DNA from: Aureispira sp. CCB-E
GTDB taxonomy: Bacteria; Bacteroidota; Bacteroidia; Chitinophagales; Saprospiraceae
Assembly (NCBI RefSeq): GCF_031326345.1
Contig: NZ_CP133671.1
Span: forward strand, 4,898,001 to 4,962,000
Direction: 5' to 3'
DNA: 64,000 bases
Within the stretch, counting starts at the first letter, position 1, and each line of letters starts with the position of its first letter. Shown piece by piece: positions 1 to 10,400 of this stretch. The notes under the pieces are model-generated. The model was given only the letters and a program-made list of their open reading frames with translations, was not told the DNA's origin and ran no database searches. The translations under genes were made by a program, and so were the position numbers.

Positions 1-1
1 A

Positions 2-1303
2 ACAGATTCCAAAGGTTGTACCATCTTAGATTCTGTGTTCATCAATCATCCCAATCCTATTTTAGTGACTTCTACGAGTACTGATATTAGTTGTTTTGGA
101 GCCAACGATGGAACGGCTGCTGTTAGTGCTACTGGTGGGACGCCTCCTTTAACCTACACTTGGTCCAATAGCCCCAGTGCTAGTAATTCTATTAGCGGTA
201 TTGCTGCCAATTTCACGTTTTATTGTACCATAACTGATGCCAATGGATGTACTCATGTTGAATCATTTTTCTTGTATCAACCCGATGAACTACAGGCTAC
301 TTTCACGCAAATTAGTAATGCAGATTGTAAAAATGGCAACAACGGAATGCTAACCATAGAAGCTCAAAATGGAACTGGTCCTTATATTTTTAGTTGGAGC
401 AATGGAATACAAATAGTTGATCCTAGCAGTTCTACGGTAGGAAATCTAAGTGCGGGAACCTATGCTGTTACAGTAACAGACCAAAATGGTTGCTCTACTT
501 CTTTGAATACGTTAATCACTGATCCTGCCCAACTATCTGGCACGGCTAGCGATGACCAATTGGATTGTTTTGGCGACACCGATGGGAAAATTGTGGCAAC
601 TGCTGCTGGTGGAACGCCTCCTTATTTCTTCTCTTTGAATGGAGGGATTGTTCAAAATTCAGGCACATTTAGTGGTTTAGGAGCTGGCAACTATACTGTT
701 GAAATCACAGATGCTAGTGGCTGTATCTTTACGACAAGCGCAACGGTTGCTGTTGCTGATTCTGTTGTTTTACGAGTTCCTGCCGATATGAGTATCAAAT
801 TTGGAGAGACAGTACCACTATTTGTTCAGATGCCTGTTAATTCTCCAACTAATCCTGTTGTAACATGGACGCCCAATACTGGATTGAGTTGCGATACTTG
901 TTATCAATTAACAGCACAACCATTTACTTCTACCCTATATACTGTCTCCATTACAGGAGATGAGGGCTGTATTAGTACAGCCGATGTATTCATAGAAGTT
1001 GATGAAGATAAAGGCGTCTATGTTCCAAACGCATTCTCTCCGAATGGAGATCGTACCAACGAAGTATTTATGCTCTATAGTTCTGGTTCTGTTGACAAAA
1101 TCGAAGAATTTATGATTTTTGATCGATGGGGGGAACTCCTTTGTCATCATAAAGATGGACGCCCTAATTATCCTGCCTATGGATGGGACGGAACTTTCTT
1201 AGGACAACCGATGAACACAGGCGTGTTTGTCTATTACATTCGAGTCCGTTATGTAGATGGTTCTACGGAGATTTTTAAAGGTGACTTGACTTTAATTCGA
1301 TAG
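2..1303 (+). CDS. SprB-repeat adhesin, C-terminal part, T9SS type B signal (5' end outside window)
   Basis: The reading frame is open from base 2, so this is the C-terminal part of a longer gene that begins before the window; the GTG at base 35 is internal to a repeat and is not a credible start. The protein shows several SprB-type repeats of about 80-90 residues, each with a Cys-x-Gly-x-xx-Asp-Gly pattern (CFGANDG, CKNGNNG, CFGDTDG) and a closing ITDxxGC motif. The last about 90 residues carry the gliding-motility-associated C-terminal domain (VPNAFSPNGD, then FDRWGE, WDG and GVFVYYI), which is the type B sorting signal of the type IX secretion system. By family knowledge such proteins are exported and fixed on the cell surface, where SprB-like members are gliding adhesins. 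A strong hairpin terminator follows 18 bases after the stop. Confidence 0.85.
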   Translation, partial: TDSKGCTILDSVFINHPNPILVTSTSTDISCFGANDGTAAVSATGGTPPLTYTWSNSPSASNSISGIAANFTFYCTITDANGCTHVESFFLYQPDELQATFTQISNADCKNGNNGMLTIEAQNGTGPYIFSWSNGIQIVDPSSSTVGNLSAGTYAVTVTDQNGCSTSLNTLITDPAQLSGTASDDQLDCFGDTDGKIVATAAGGTPPYFFSLNGGIVQNSGTFSGLGAGNYTVEITDASGCIFTTSATVAVADSVVLRVPADMSIKFGETVPLFVQMPVNSPTNPVVTWTPNTGLSCDTCYQLTAQPFTSTLYTVSITGDEGCISTADVFIEVDEDKGVYVPNAFSPNGDRTNEVFMLYSSGSVDKIEEFMIFDRWGELLCHHKDGRPNYPAYGWDGTFLGQPMNTGVFVYYIRVRYVDGSTEIFKGDLTLIR

Positions 1304-1321
1304 TTTTTTTAATCATTATAC

Positions 1322-1362
1322 AACAGGCAATCTTTGACAAAAGGTTGCCTGTTTTCTTTTTT
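1322..1362 (+). terminator. Rho-independent terminator after the adhesin
   Basis: The arms at 1322-1335 and 1340-1353 pair over 14 positions with one G-T wobble around the 4-base loop GACA. A T-rich tract (TTTTCTTTTTTT) follows at once. Confidence 0.85.
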
Positions 1363-2087
1363 TACAATTATTATTCTCTTCACAAGTATTTTTTTCTTTA
1401 CTTTAAACCGTTAATTCTAATTAAGAATCAATAAAATGGTGGTAAATTTTAGTAAACCACAACGTAGTAACAGAGCTTTTGTAAGGTCAATAAATTAATA
1501 GTTTGTTAACTATTATTCCCTAAAAAAGGTAATAATCTGTTAAAAATACACATAAAGGAATTGATACACCTCCCCAATAAATATCTAAGTAATACGTTAA
1601 TAGTGCGTAGAAGCATACAACTATTTCAAATCCCTTGTCCTTCTACTCCACAAAAACTGAAAATCATCGTATTTCCCCTTAAGCGTTTGTCTAGTTTTAG
1701 ACACTTTTGAACCTAAAAATTAAGAAAACAAATAAGCTTTTAGATATAAAACAATAACTCGTTAAAGCCATGTAGTTGTTTCGTAGCTAGCAAAGCATTA
1801 GCGGATGTTATTCATGTTGTAATGTTTTCTCAAGATTATACGTCTGAATCACTCAGATGCCTAAGTTGTACACAATATTTAATTAGATAACTTAATGAAT
1901 GTTATCGCAATACACCAAACATCAGTCATATCAATATGATTATCAACTATATTGCTAATAATTATTGAATATAATTGTAAGAACGTCCTTTTATTAAACA
2001 CCTTTTATTTTTCTTCTTACTCTATATTACTGTGTCGCACAACAGTATCTTAATAGATTTAATTGTATTCATCCTAAACGTATCTCT
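1363..2087. other. Long AT-rich intergenic region without a recognised gene
   Basis: No open frame of useful length, tRNA or dispersed repeat core is visible. A 7-bp inverted pair (GTAGAAG / CTTCTAC, about 1605-1650) has a long loop and no clear meaning. The promoter of the M43 protease gene probably lies here, but I found no convincing TAnnTTTG box close to its start. Confidence 0.5.
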
Positions 2088-5000
2088 ATGAAACAAATTC
2101 AACAAATTCTCTTATTTTTATCCACTTTCTTGTTTATTCAACACACGTTGAAAAGTCAAAGTGCCAGTATTTATACCAACCCATCTTTGCATAATCAACA
2201 AGAAAAATGTGGCTCAGACCAAATTCATCAACGTTTATTAAATAACGACCCTGTATACCGTCAAAACTTTGAGGATATACAACGAAGAGTAGAACAAGAA
2301 ATCAGAAACAACCCTTCCTCTACAGGTAGAGCTCCATTGCTGACAGTTCCAGTCGTTTTCCATGTCATGCACTTGGGAGAAGCCGAAGGAACAGGCACCA
2401 ACATTTCTCATGAGCAAATCCTAAGCGCCTTGGCTAGTTTAAACGATGCTTACCGAGGTATTGCCCCTTATAACAGTAATGGAGTAGATATGGAAATTGA
2501 GTTTTGTTTAGCGGCACAAGACCCTTCTGGCAACCCAACCAATGGTGTCAATCGTGTTGACGCTTCTGGAACTAGTGACTATGCTGCCAATGGACTAACA
2601 ACAACAGGTACAAACAACGAAACTACCATCAAAGCACTAAGTCGATGGCCCAACACGGACTACTACAACATTTGGGTTGTGAGTGAAATTGATGGCAATA
2701 ACGCAGGAGGTGGGACACAGGGCTTTGCTTATTTCCCAGGAGCTAGTGCTGCCGTTGATGGTACCGTGATTATGCATAATTCCTTGGGCTTTGATCCGAC
2801 TGCTGCTCGATGTTTTAATGTCAAAAGTTTTACCAATTACAACATTACTTTAATTCACGAATTAGGGCATGCTTTTGGGTTGTTTCACACCTTCCAAGGA
2901 GATGCAGGAGGCACCGCCTGTCCTACTAACACTAACTGTAACACAGATGGCGATCGAGTTTGTGACACGCCTCCCCATGAACGTTCTGGCGCTTGCCTTA
3001 CAGGAACGAATAATTTATGTGGGACGCTAAGAGACAATCACATTCACAATTTTATGGATTACTCTAGTGATGATTGCCAAACAGAATTTACAGCTGGTCA
3101 AAAAACACGAGCACGCTCCTTCTTAACGAGTGGTCGTGCTGACTTGTTGACCTCTGCGGGTTGTACTCCTGTAGCTCCCCCTGTTAGTGATTTCACAACT
3201 GAATGTGCTAGTACTGCTGTTGCTGGTTGCACGGGAAGCACCATCCAATTTTATGATTTATCAACACACAATCCAACAAGTTGGGCATGGACGTTTCCTG
3301 GAGGTACACCTGCCAACTCTACTGCCCAAAATCCAAGCGTGGTATACAATACTGCAGGAACCTATGCAGTAACACTTGTGGCTACGAATGCGAGTGGAAC
3401 TGGCAATACAGAAACCAAAACAGGTTATATTACTATTTATGAATCTCCTACAGCAGCCTGTACCCCTGGCATTCAGAACACGGGTTTCTTTGGCTATTCT
3501 TTTTCTAATGTAACATTCAACAATATCAACAACAGCACTCCTCCTGCAACCAATGGACCACAAGATTTTTCATGTACTCAAACAACCTGTGTAACAGAAG
3601 GACAAACTTATTCTTTGTCCATTACAGTAGGTAACAGTGGCGGGCAAGATGGCTTTTATAATTGTTTTATTGATTATAATGATGATGGCGTTTTCTCTGC
3701 AGGCGAGAGCATTCTGAGTGGTTCTACTACAGCAGGTAGTGGTTATCAAACGTTTACTCAAAATGTTGTTATTCCTATCAATGCTGTTGAAGGCGACTTG
3801 CTTAGAATGAGAGTTATTAATGACCAATTTAATCTATCAGGTCCTTGTGATAATCTATTTACAGGAGAATCAGAGGACTATGGTATTTTCATCTCCCCTG
3901 CTGCCACCATTACCACACAGCCCAATCCTACCAACGCTTGTGCTGGAGCCAATGCTTCTTTTTCGATTGTAGCTACTGGTGGTACAACCTTCCAATGGCA
4001 AGAGAACCAAGGAAGTGGTTTTGTTGATATTAGCAATGGTGGCGTCTATAGTGGTGCTACTTCTGCCACTCTAAATCTAACAGGGGTGACAGCTCCGATG
4101 AATGGCTTTTTGTATCGCTGTATCGTTGGCAATGGTTGTGACCAATCCATCACTTCTAACAATGCTGCGTTGACAATTGGTGGTGGGTTAACCATTAATA
4201 CACAACCTACGAATCAAGATGGTTGTATTGGTGATAACGAAACATTTACCATCAACGCGCCTGCTGCAACTACGTTCCAATGGCAAGAAGATCAAGGAAG
4301 TGGCTTTGCGAATATTACCAATGGTGGTATTTACAGTGGGGCAACTTTGGCAACCTTAACCATTACAGGAATCAATGCGCCCATGAATGGCTTTTTGTAT
4401 CGCTGTCTTGTTAGCGATGGTTCTTGTAATGCAACTTCCAATAATGCAACACTAACCGTCAATACAGCCCCCTCTATTACAACACAACCTACCAACCAAG
4501 ATGGCTGCATCGGTGATAATGAAACGTTTACCATCAACGCGCCTGCTGCAACCTCATTCCAATGGCAAGAAGACCAAGGAAGCGGCTTTGTGAATATTAC
4601 CAATGGTGGCATTTACAGTGGAGCAACTTCTGCAACCTTGACCATTACAGGAATCAATGCGCCCATGAATGGTTTCTTATATCGTTGTATTGTTGCTAAT
4701 GGAACTTGTAATACTACTTCCAATAGTGCCACACTAACCGTTAATACAACTCCAACAATTACAACACAACCTAGCAACCAAGATGGTTGTGTTGGGGACA
4801 ACGAGACGTTTACTATCAATGCACCAACTGCAACTACTTTCCAATGGCAAGAAGACCAAGGAAGCGGCTTTGTGAATATTACCAATGGTGGCATTTACAG
4901 TGGAGCAACTTCTGCAACCTTAACCATTACAGGAATCAATGCGCCCATGAATGGTTTCTTATATCGTTGTGTTGTTGCCAATGGTTCCTGCAATACCACT

Positions 5001-7229
5001 TCCAATAATGCCACACTAACCATCAATACAGCTGCTCCAAACATCACTACAAATTTAGCAGCCAATACGATCCAATGTGAAAACAATAATTTTAGTTTAG
5101 TTATCACAGCAACTAATGCCAGTAGTTTCCAATGGTTTGAATTTAATGGTACAACATGGTCTGCTCTTATTGATGGTGGTATTTATAGTGGTGCAACTTC
5201 TCCTACCCTTACCTTTACCAACCCTACAGGCATTAACAATCATCAATATTATTGTGCTATCAACAGTCCTTGTGGAACACTTAATAGTGATACAACATCA
5301 CTTCAATTGATACAGATTACAAGACAGCCTATTTCACAAGTAGGAAATGCTGGAGATACGGTAGATTTTATTGTTAATAGTATTAATGAAACTTGTGGCA
5401 ATGGATGGGAAATCAATACGGGAACGGGTTGGAACTTGTTAACTAGTAATGCTGCTGTGTATCCCAATGGTGTCTCTGGCGATACTCTAAAAGTAATTGT
5501 TAACAGCAGTTTAGATGCGGTCTGGTATAGACGTGTATCTTGTGGTCCTACCTGTATAAAAGCATCTGACTCCGCTCAAGTTTCCATTATCTTATTTAGT
5601 AATGTTCGAGGAAACATGTATGATTTTGACGGTGTAGATGATTACATTGCTATGGATACAACACCTTTGGGTGCTTCTAATACGCAAGATATTTCTTATA
5701 CATTTGAGGCTTGGGTTTATCCAGACGATGTGGCTACTAGGCAAGTCATCCTAGGAAACCACAACTATACTGGCACTTCTGGAACGGGTCTAGATATTTC
5801 AGGTGGACAAGCTCAGTTTTTCAAGCAAGAAGGCGCTGCTATCGTAACAGGAGCAATCACCCCTTCTGAATGGCATCACATAGCAGGTACTTACGACACG
5901 TTAACCAATGAAATGCGCTTGTATATCAATGGAATTTTAGTCGGTTCTACAACTTCTACGGAAGCAGATGCAGGTGGTATTCATAATATAGGTACCCATT
6001 CGGGAGATGCTAGTGTTGCTTTATCTGATTTCTTTAATGGAAAAATGGATGAAGTCCGAATTTGGAAAGTTGCTAGAACACAAACAGAAATTCGAGAAGC
6101 AATGCATCGATCCTTAGATGGTACTGAACCTCATCTAGCTGTATATTATCAATTTGATAGAGATAAGGTTGTCGGTACTAATTTGGGCGTTCGAGATGCG
6201 CTAGGAATTAGCCATAGCACAGCACAAGTGAATCCAACAGCTTATTTACCTTCCGAAGTGCATGTTGGTGGTGGTATTTCTAATACTCAATCTGTTACAA
6301 CAAATGGTAATGTTATTTTTACAGGTACTAACTTGGAGATTAACTTTCCAAGTACCCATCCTAATGGTGAAGTTGTCGTTACTCATGTTCTTACTGAAAA
6401 TCCAGTTGCAGCACCAGCCAATGCTCCCTTTGAAACAGGATATTGGGTCGTCAATAATTTTGGTTCTGTGAATACAGCTTTGGCAGCTATTCCATTGTTT
6501 AGATATGCTGATGGTAATGTTACAACTAATTTATTAACTGAATTCACCTTGTACAAACGCCCTTCTAGAGCTTTTGGAGCCTGGCCTCAAACTTTTTCGC
6601 CCGCTACTACGGCAGACAATACAGCAGGTAACAATCACTGTTCTTTTGCAGGAATTAATGATTTTAGCATTTTATTCCCTGTTAATAATACCGTACTATT
6701 AAACAATAAATTCTTACATTTTGAGGTACAACCTACGTCTAATCAAGAAGTCTTATTGTCTTGGGAAATTGAATCTGAAAAAGACAACCGTTTCTTTGAC
6801 ATTCAACGCAGTTCAGATGGTGTTCACTGGGAAAAAATTGGTTCATTAATCAGTTTGAATCAACCAACCTCCTATCGTTTCTTGGACAAAAATCCTATGA
6901 ACGGTCAAAATTATTACCGTCTAGAAATTACAGACATCAATGATTTTGTTAGTTATAGTAATGTTAGAACGGTCGAATTTGTCCAAGATATAGGATATTG
7001 GGTTTATCCTAATCCTAACCAAGGTATCTTTAACATCGATTTCAGAGGGTTAGAAGGTGCTTATTATACGGTTGAGGTTTTTGATGCTGTTGGTAGAAAA
7101 GTTCATGAACAAACATTAAATCATAACAAAACTACACTCAACCTTCAGCAACATGCCGCAGGTATGTATACTTTAAAAATACAAGTTGGCACGCAACATT
7201 ATTACACAAAAATTATTATGCGCTCCTAA
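2088..7229 (+). CDS. Secreted M43 (pappalysin-like) metalloprotease with PKD, GEVED, Ig-like and LamG domains, T9SS type A signal
   Basis: An N-terminal signal peptide ends near residue 23. The zinc-protease motif HELGHAFGLFH lies at residues 257-267 with a Met-turn region NFMDYSSDD near 322, as in peptidase family M43. After it come a PKD domain (about 385-448), a GEVED domain (about 500-603, with DYNDDGVF and GESEDYG), five or more Ig-like modules (about 605-1075), a concanavalin-like LamG fold (about 1176-1345, starting YDFDGVDDYI) and a type A sorting domain (about 1639-1713, VYPNPNQGIF). Family knowledge: M43 enzymes are secreted endopeptidases, and the C-terminal signal sends the protein through T9SS to the surface or medium. 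The substrate is unknown. The Ig-like modules are nearly identical at DNA level over 282-bp units. The gene appears to stand alone, with two hairpins downstream. Confidence 0.9.
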   Translation: MKQIQQILLFLSTFLFIQHTLKSQSASIYTNPSLHNQQEKCGSDQIHQRLLNNDPVYRQNFEDIQRRVEQEIRNNPSSTGRAPLLTVPVVFHVMHLGEAEGTGTNISHEQILSALASLNDAYRGIAPYNSNGVDMEIEFCLAAQDPSGNPTNGVNRVDASGTSDYAANGLTTTGTNNETTIKALSRWPNTDYYNIWVVSEIDGNNAGGGTQGFAYFPGASAAVDGTVIMHNSLGFDPTAARCFNVKSFTNYNITLIHELGHAFGLFHTFQGDAGGTACPTNTNCNTDGDRVCDTPPHERSGACLTGTNNLCGTLRDNHIHNFMDYSSDDCQTEFTAGQKTRARSFLTSGRADLLTSAGCTPVAPPVSDFTTECASTAVAGCTGSTIQFYDLSTHNPTSWAWTFPGGTPANSTAQNPSVVYNTAGTYAVTLVATNASGTGNTETKTGYITIYESPTAACTPGIQNTGFFGYSFSNVTFNNINNSTPPATNGPQDFSCTQTTCVTEGQTYSLSITVGNSGGQDGFYNCFIDYNDDGVFSAGESILSGSTTAGSGYQTFTQNVVIPINAVEGDLLRMRVINDQFNLSGPCDNLFTGESEDYGIFISPAATITTQPNPTNACAGANASFSIVATGGTTFQWQENQGSGFVDISNGGVYSGATSATLNLTGVTAPMNGFLYRCIVGNGCDQSITSNNAALTIGGGLTINTQPTNQDGCIGDNETFTINAPAATTFQWQEDQGSGFANITNGGIYSGATLATLTITGINAPMNGFLYRCLVSDGSCNATSNNATLTVNTAPSITTQPTNQDGCIGDNETFTINAPAATSFQWQEDQGSGFVNITNGGIYSGATSATLTITGINAPMNGFLYRCIVANGTCNTTSNSATLTVNTTPTITTQPSNQDGCVGDNETFTINAPTATTFQWQEDQGSGFVNITNGGIYSGATSATLTITGINAPMNGFLYRCVVANGSCNTTSNNATLTINTAAPNITTNLAANTIQCENNNFSLVITATNASSFQWFEFNGTTWSALIDGGIYSGATSPTLTFTNPTGINNHQYYCAINSPCGTLNSDTTSLQLIQITRQPISQVGNAGDTVDFIVNSINETCGNGWEINTGTGWNLLTSNAAVYPNGVSGDTLKVIVNSSLDAVWYRRVSCGPTCIKASDSAQVSIILFSNVRGNMYDFDGVDDYIAMDTTPLGASNTQDISYTFEAWVYPDDVATRQVILGNHNYTGTSGTGLDISGGQAQFFKQEGAAIVTGAITPSEWHHIAGTYDTLTNEMRLYINGILVGSTTSTEADAGGIHNIGTHSGDASVALSDFFNGKMDEVRIWKVARTQTEIREAMHRSLDGTEPHLAVYYQFDRDKVVGTNLGVRDALGISHSTAQVNPTAYLPSEVHVGGGISNTQSVTTNGNVIFTGTNLEINFPSTHPNGEVVVTHVLTENPVAAPANAPFETGYWVVNNFGSVNTALAAIPLFRYADGNVTTNLLTEFTLYKRPSRAFGAWPQTFSPATTADNTAGNNHCSFAGINDFSILFPVNNTVLLNNKFLHFEVQPTSNQEVLLSWEIESEKDNRFFDIQRSSDGVHWEKIGSLISLNQPTSYRFLDKNPMNGQNYYRLEITDINDFVSYSNVRTVEFVQDIGYWVYPNPNQGIFNIDFRGLEGAYYTVEVFDAVGRKVHEQTLNHNKTTLNLQQHAAGMYTLKIQVGTQHYYTKIIMRS
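3900..5320 (+). repeat. Tandem 282-bp coding repeats (Ig-like modules)
   Basis: Five diverged to near-identical modules lie within the M43 protease. The landmark CACAACCT recurs at 4201, 4483 and 4765, exactly 282 bp (94 codons) apart. Within the copies the peptide FQWQEDQGSGF and the block GGIYSGAT recur almost unchanged. The central three copies are the most alike, and the outer ones are more diverged. Confidence 0.9.
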
Positions 7230-7254
7230 ACATTGCTATTTATATTAGGTTAGT

Positions 7255-7279
7255 AATCGTTTTACGCAACGATTTTTTG
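7255..7279 (+). terminator. Terminator hairpin 1 after the M43 protease
   Basis: A perfect 7-bp stem (AATCGTT / AACGATT) encloses a 6-base loop and is followed by TTTTTG. Confidence 0.7.
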
Positions 7280-7299
7280 TTAAAAATATGATTATCAAG

Positions 7300-7333
7300 A
7301 GACGTTCTGTTCAAAATAGAGCGTCTTTTTTTT
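7300..7333 (+). terminator. Terminator hairpin 2 after the M43 protease
   Basis: A 9-bp stem with one wobble (7300-7308 with 7318-7326) is followed by a run of T. It forms a tandem pair with the hairpin just upstream. Confidence 0.75.
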
Positions 7334-7408
7334 ACCAAAAAAGGACATTTTAAGCAAAAAGTTCTAAATTTATACTCTAACCTCTAAAATGATTATAATT
7401 CTCCACTC

Positions 7409-10400
7409 ATGCATAGCAAACTTTTACTCTCTCTATTCTTTTGTTTGGTTGTTCAGTATTCGCATAGTCAAGTAAGCCCGCAAGCCTTAACCAAAGCACA
7501 ACAAGAATTATCCGAAGCTCAGACCCTATATAGCAAGGAACACATCGAATATGGCAAAGCAGCTTTAAATCTGGCGCTATTATATTATCAAGATGAAAAC
7601 AACCAAGACGAAGCTCGAATTTGGGCAGCTATTGGTCTTCGAATTATCCGAAAAGAAAAAGGCTCAAAAAGTAATCTATACTTAGAATCCTTGGCACAAC
7701 TTTCAGAACATCAAGCCCGATTAATTGATGCTGATTTGACACTTGAAGAACTTGAAAAAGCCAATAAAAAGCTATCCGTTTCTTATGTCAAAGCACTTTT
7801 GCAACGCGCTAAAATTTACCTCTTAGATCAAGAATCTGGCGATGCCTACGAGTATGCTTACCAAGCCTATAAAATTTTACCCAAATTACCTAAAGAGAAG
7901 CGTACTCCAATCTATCAAAACATGTCTGAATATTTACCTACAGACATTATTGCTTTTATTGAACAACAACTTCAGGTTCAAGAAGCCTTCTCTCCTCCTA
8001 TTGATAGTATTGAGTTAGCCGATAAAATAACTGCTTTTGCAGATATTATCATACATAGCGACATCCGATATTTCGAGTATATGTATATTGATACGGCTTA
8101 CACTTGGCTGGCAGATGCCTTAGACATCTACGAAGCAAAACTCGGCAAAAAACACCCCAAATACAAAAAGGCTTTTGCTACGTTTAACCCTAAAATGAAA
8201 AAGTTCTATCTTTTGGAAAAAGATATCATGGATAGAATCAAACGACACGAAACTGCTAGTGATACTTTTATTACAGACCTTCGTCCTTTTCTACAGCTCG
8301 CAGACGATGCTACCTTTATTTATTATGATTCTGATCGAATTTTCAAATTGGTCTTAAAAGACTTAGAAACACACCATGGAGGTAAAAAAGGGCAATATTA
8401 TATTATTGTCAAAGCCATTCAAGACACTTGGGATTTGACCAATGAAGAAAAGAAAATTGCCATTCAAGAGAGTATTGTAAAACAGATTGAAGTCGAATTT
8501 GGTAAAAGTGAGCAATATGTAGGTGCTTTGATTCAATTAGCGAACCTAGAAGCCTTGGATGGAAGTGATAAAAATGCTCTAAAGCTCTACCAAAAAGCCT
8601 TTAATTTGCTCGACGAACTTGCAATAGAACTTCCTATTGATCGTAGCCCAACTCTTTTTGAGCAGTACATAAAAAAGGTTGTGCACCCTTGGAAAATATA
8701 TGTTATCCAAGAACGCAATTTGCGAGTTATGAAATCGGTCTATGGTCAAAATAGCAAGGAGTATATTGGAGCTATGTTTCAAGCAGCTTGGTACTATCTC
8801 AAAGAATATGACTTTGGTAGAGATGGAGAAAATCTTTTGTTTAAAGGCATTCGAAAACTAGACACCTCAAATTATTACGTGGCGACGCCTTGGCTTGACT
8901 CTTTGTTCAAAAGTGACCCTGCAGGAATTAGTTACACACTTATCGCCTATCTTCCTAAAACATATCCGATAGAACCCCTAAAAGAATTATTAAGAGCGCC
9001 ACTAGATAGTATCGCCAAAGAGTTTACAAACTATAGTGTTGAATATAACAATGCATTAGAATTGATTGCTGATGGGTATTTTTATAGTAAAAGCGATCCT
9101 GGGCATCCTAGAGAAGCTTTTTTGGCATACAAACGAATTTTGGATACTTACAGCAACTTAGAAGGCAAAAGTTATGAATATGAAGTCCTTGTTAGGAGAA
9201 TCATCGGCAACTTGGAGCAATATGACCCATGGACTCCCGAAGAAAGTGCCTTCTTTTTTGAAGAGGAATTAAAAATTTTAAAGCAAGATCAAGGTATTGG
9301 CTTTGATTATCTCAAATACTTAAAAAAATATGCCGATTGGCATTACAAAAATGAGCGTTTAGTTTCAGCGGAAAGTTATTATCGTTCGCTCATCAATTAT
9401 TACGAAGAACGACCTAAGCAAAAAAAGACCATTCTTACGATCATTGAAGCTTCTTATAATTTGGCTAGAATTTATCGAAAAACAGGTCGTCTTAACAAAG
9501 CTGCTCTGTTATACTATCAAACTGTCAATCAAGCTATCAAAGAAAGAGAATTTGTTTTTATTGCTAAATGCTTGGACGATTTAGGATTGATTGCTTATCA
9601 AAAAGGGAAGCCCGAAATCGCTATGAAATCATTTGATAATGCCATGAGTGCTTTGGCTACGGCAGAAATTTATAATCCGAGCCTTAGTCGCTATGAAAAT
9701 TTTGACATGGCACTACTTTACATTAAAATTCAACGACATATTGGGCGAATACATTTAAACAACGGTTATATAGAGTTAGCAGAAAGTTACTACAATGATA
9801 TTAAAGCTTTTGAAAATGATAAAAGAACACCCGTTTCTTTCCAAAAAGATATTTCGCTCCAGTCTGACCTAGCCTATTTAGCAGAATTAAAAGGAGATAC
9901 AGCTCAGGCTATTTATTATTATAAAACTGCTATACAAAAAATTAGAGATAGAGACGAGTTGGCCAATTTGAACCTTGCCTTTGCTCAGTTCTATGAGAAC
10001 CTTGAACAAGATTCTATGGCTGCTATCTATTATAAAGATGCTTTGCAGATTGATTTGAAACGATTGGAAGCCAACTACAACAATTTAGCAGAAAAAGAAC
10101 GCCTGTTATTTTTAAATCCTATCTCTAAGCGTCTGAATTCGTTTTTTAATTTTGCGCTACCTAGAAAAGACAGCACCTTAACTTTAGCTGCCTTTAATGC
10201 ACACTTGACTGTCAAGGGGCTGGCCTTAGAAACATCCACCAATTTACAAAGTATTTGTAATGAAACAGAAAATACAGTTCTCAAGAAAAAATGCCACGAA
10301 ATGCAAGCACTTCGAAAAGTGTTGGCCAGATCTACATCGCTGCCCTTAGACAAACAAAACGATATTAGTGCGCAAATTGTTGACCTAGAAAAAGAGATTG

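Noticed and set aside
1604-1660. tRNA-like sequence (TTCAAATCC near a possible acceptor end)
   Set aside because: The only pairing arms are about 45 bases apart, too close for a tRNA, and no anticodon arm is visible.
4331-5107. Three antisense frames of 70-93 codons with the same sequence
   Set aside because: They are reverse-strand shadows of the 282-bp Ig-like repeats and recur only because the coding strand repeats.
3900-5320. Possible CRISPR array
   Set aside because: The repeat unit is 282 bp, in frame and protein-coding, without short repeats and unique spacers.
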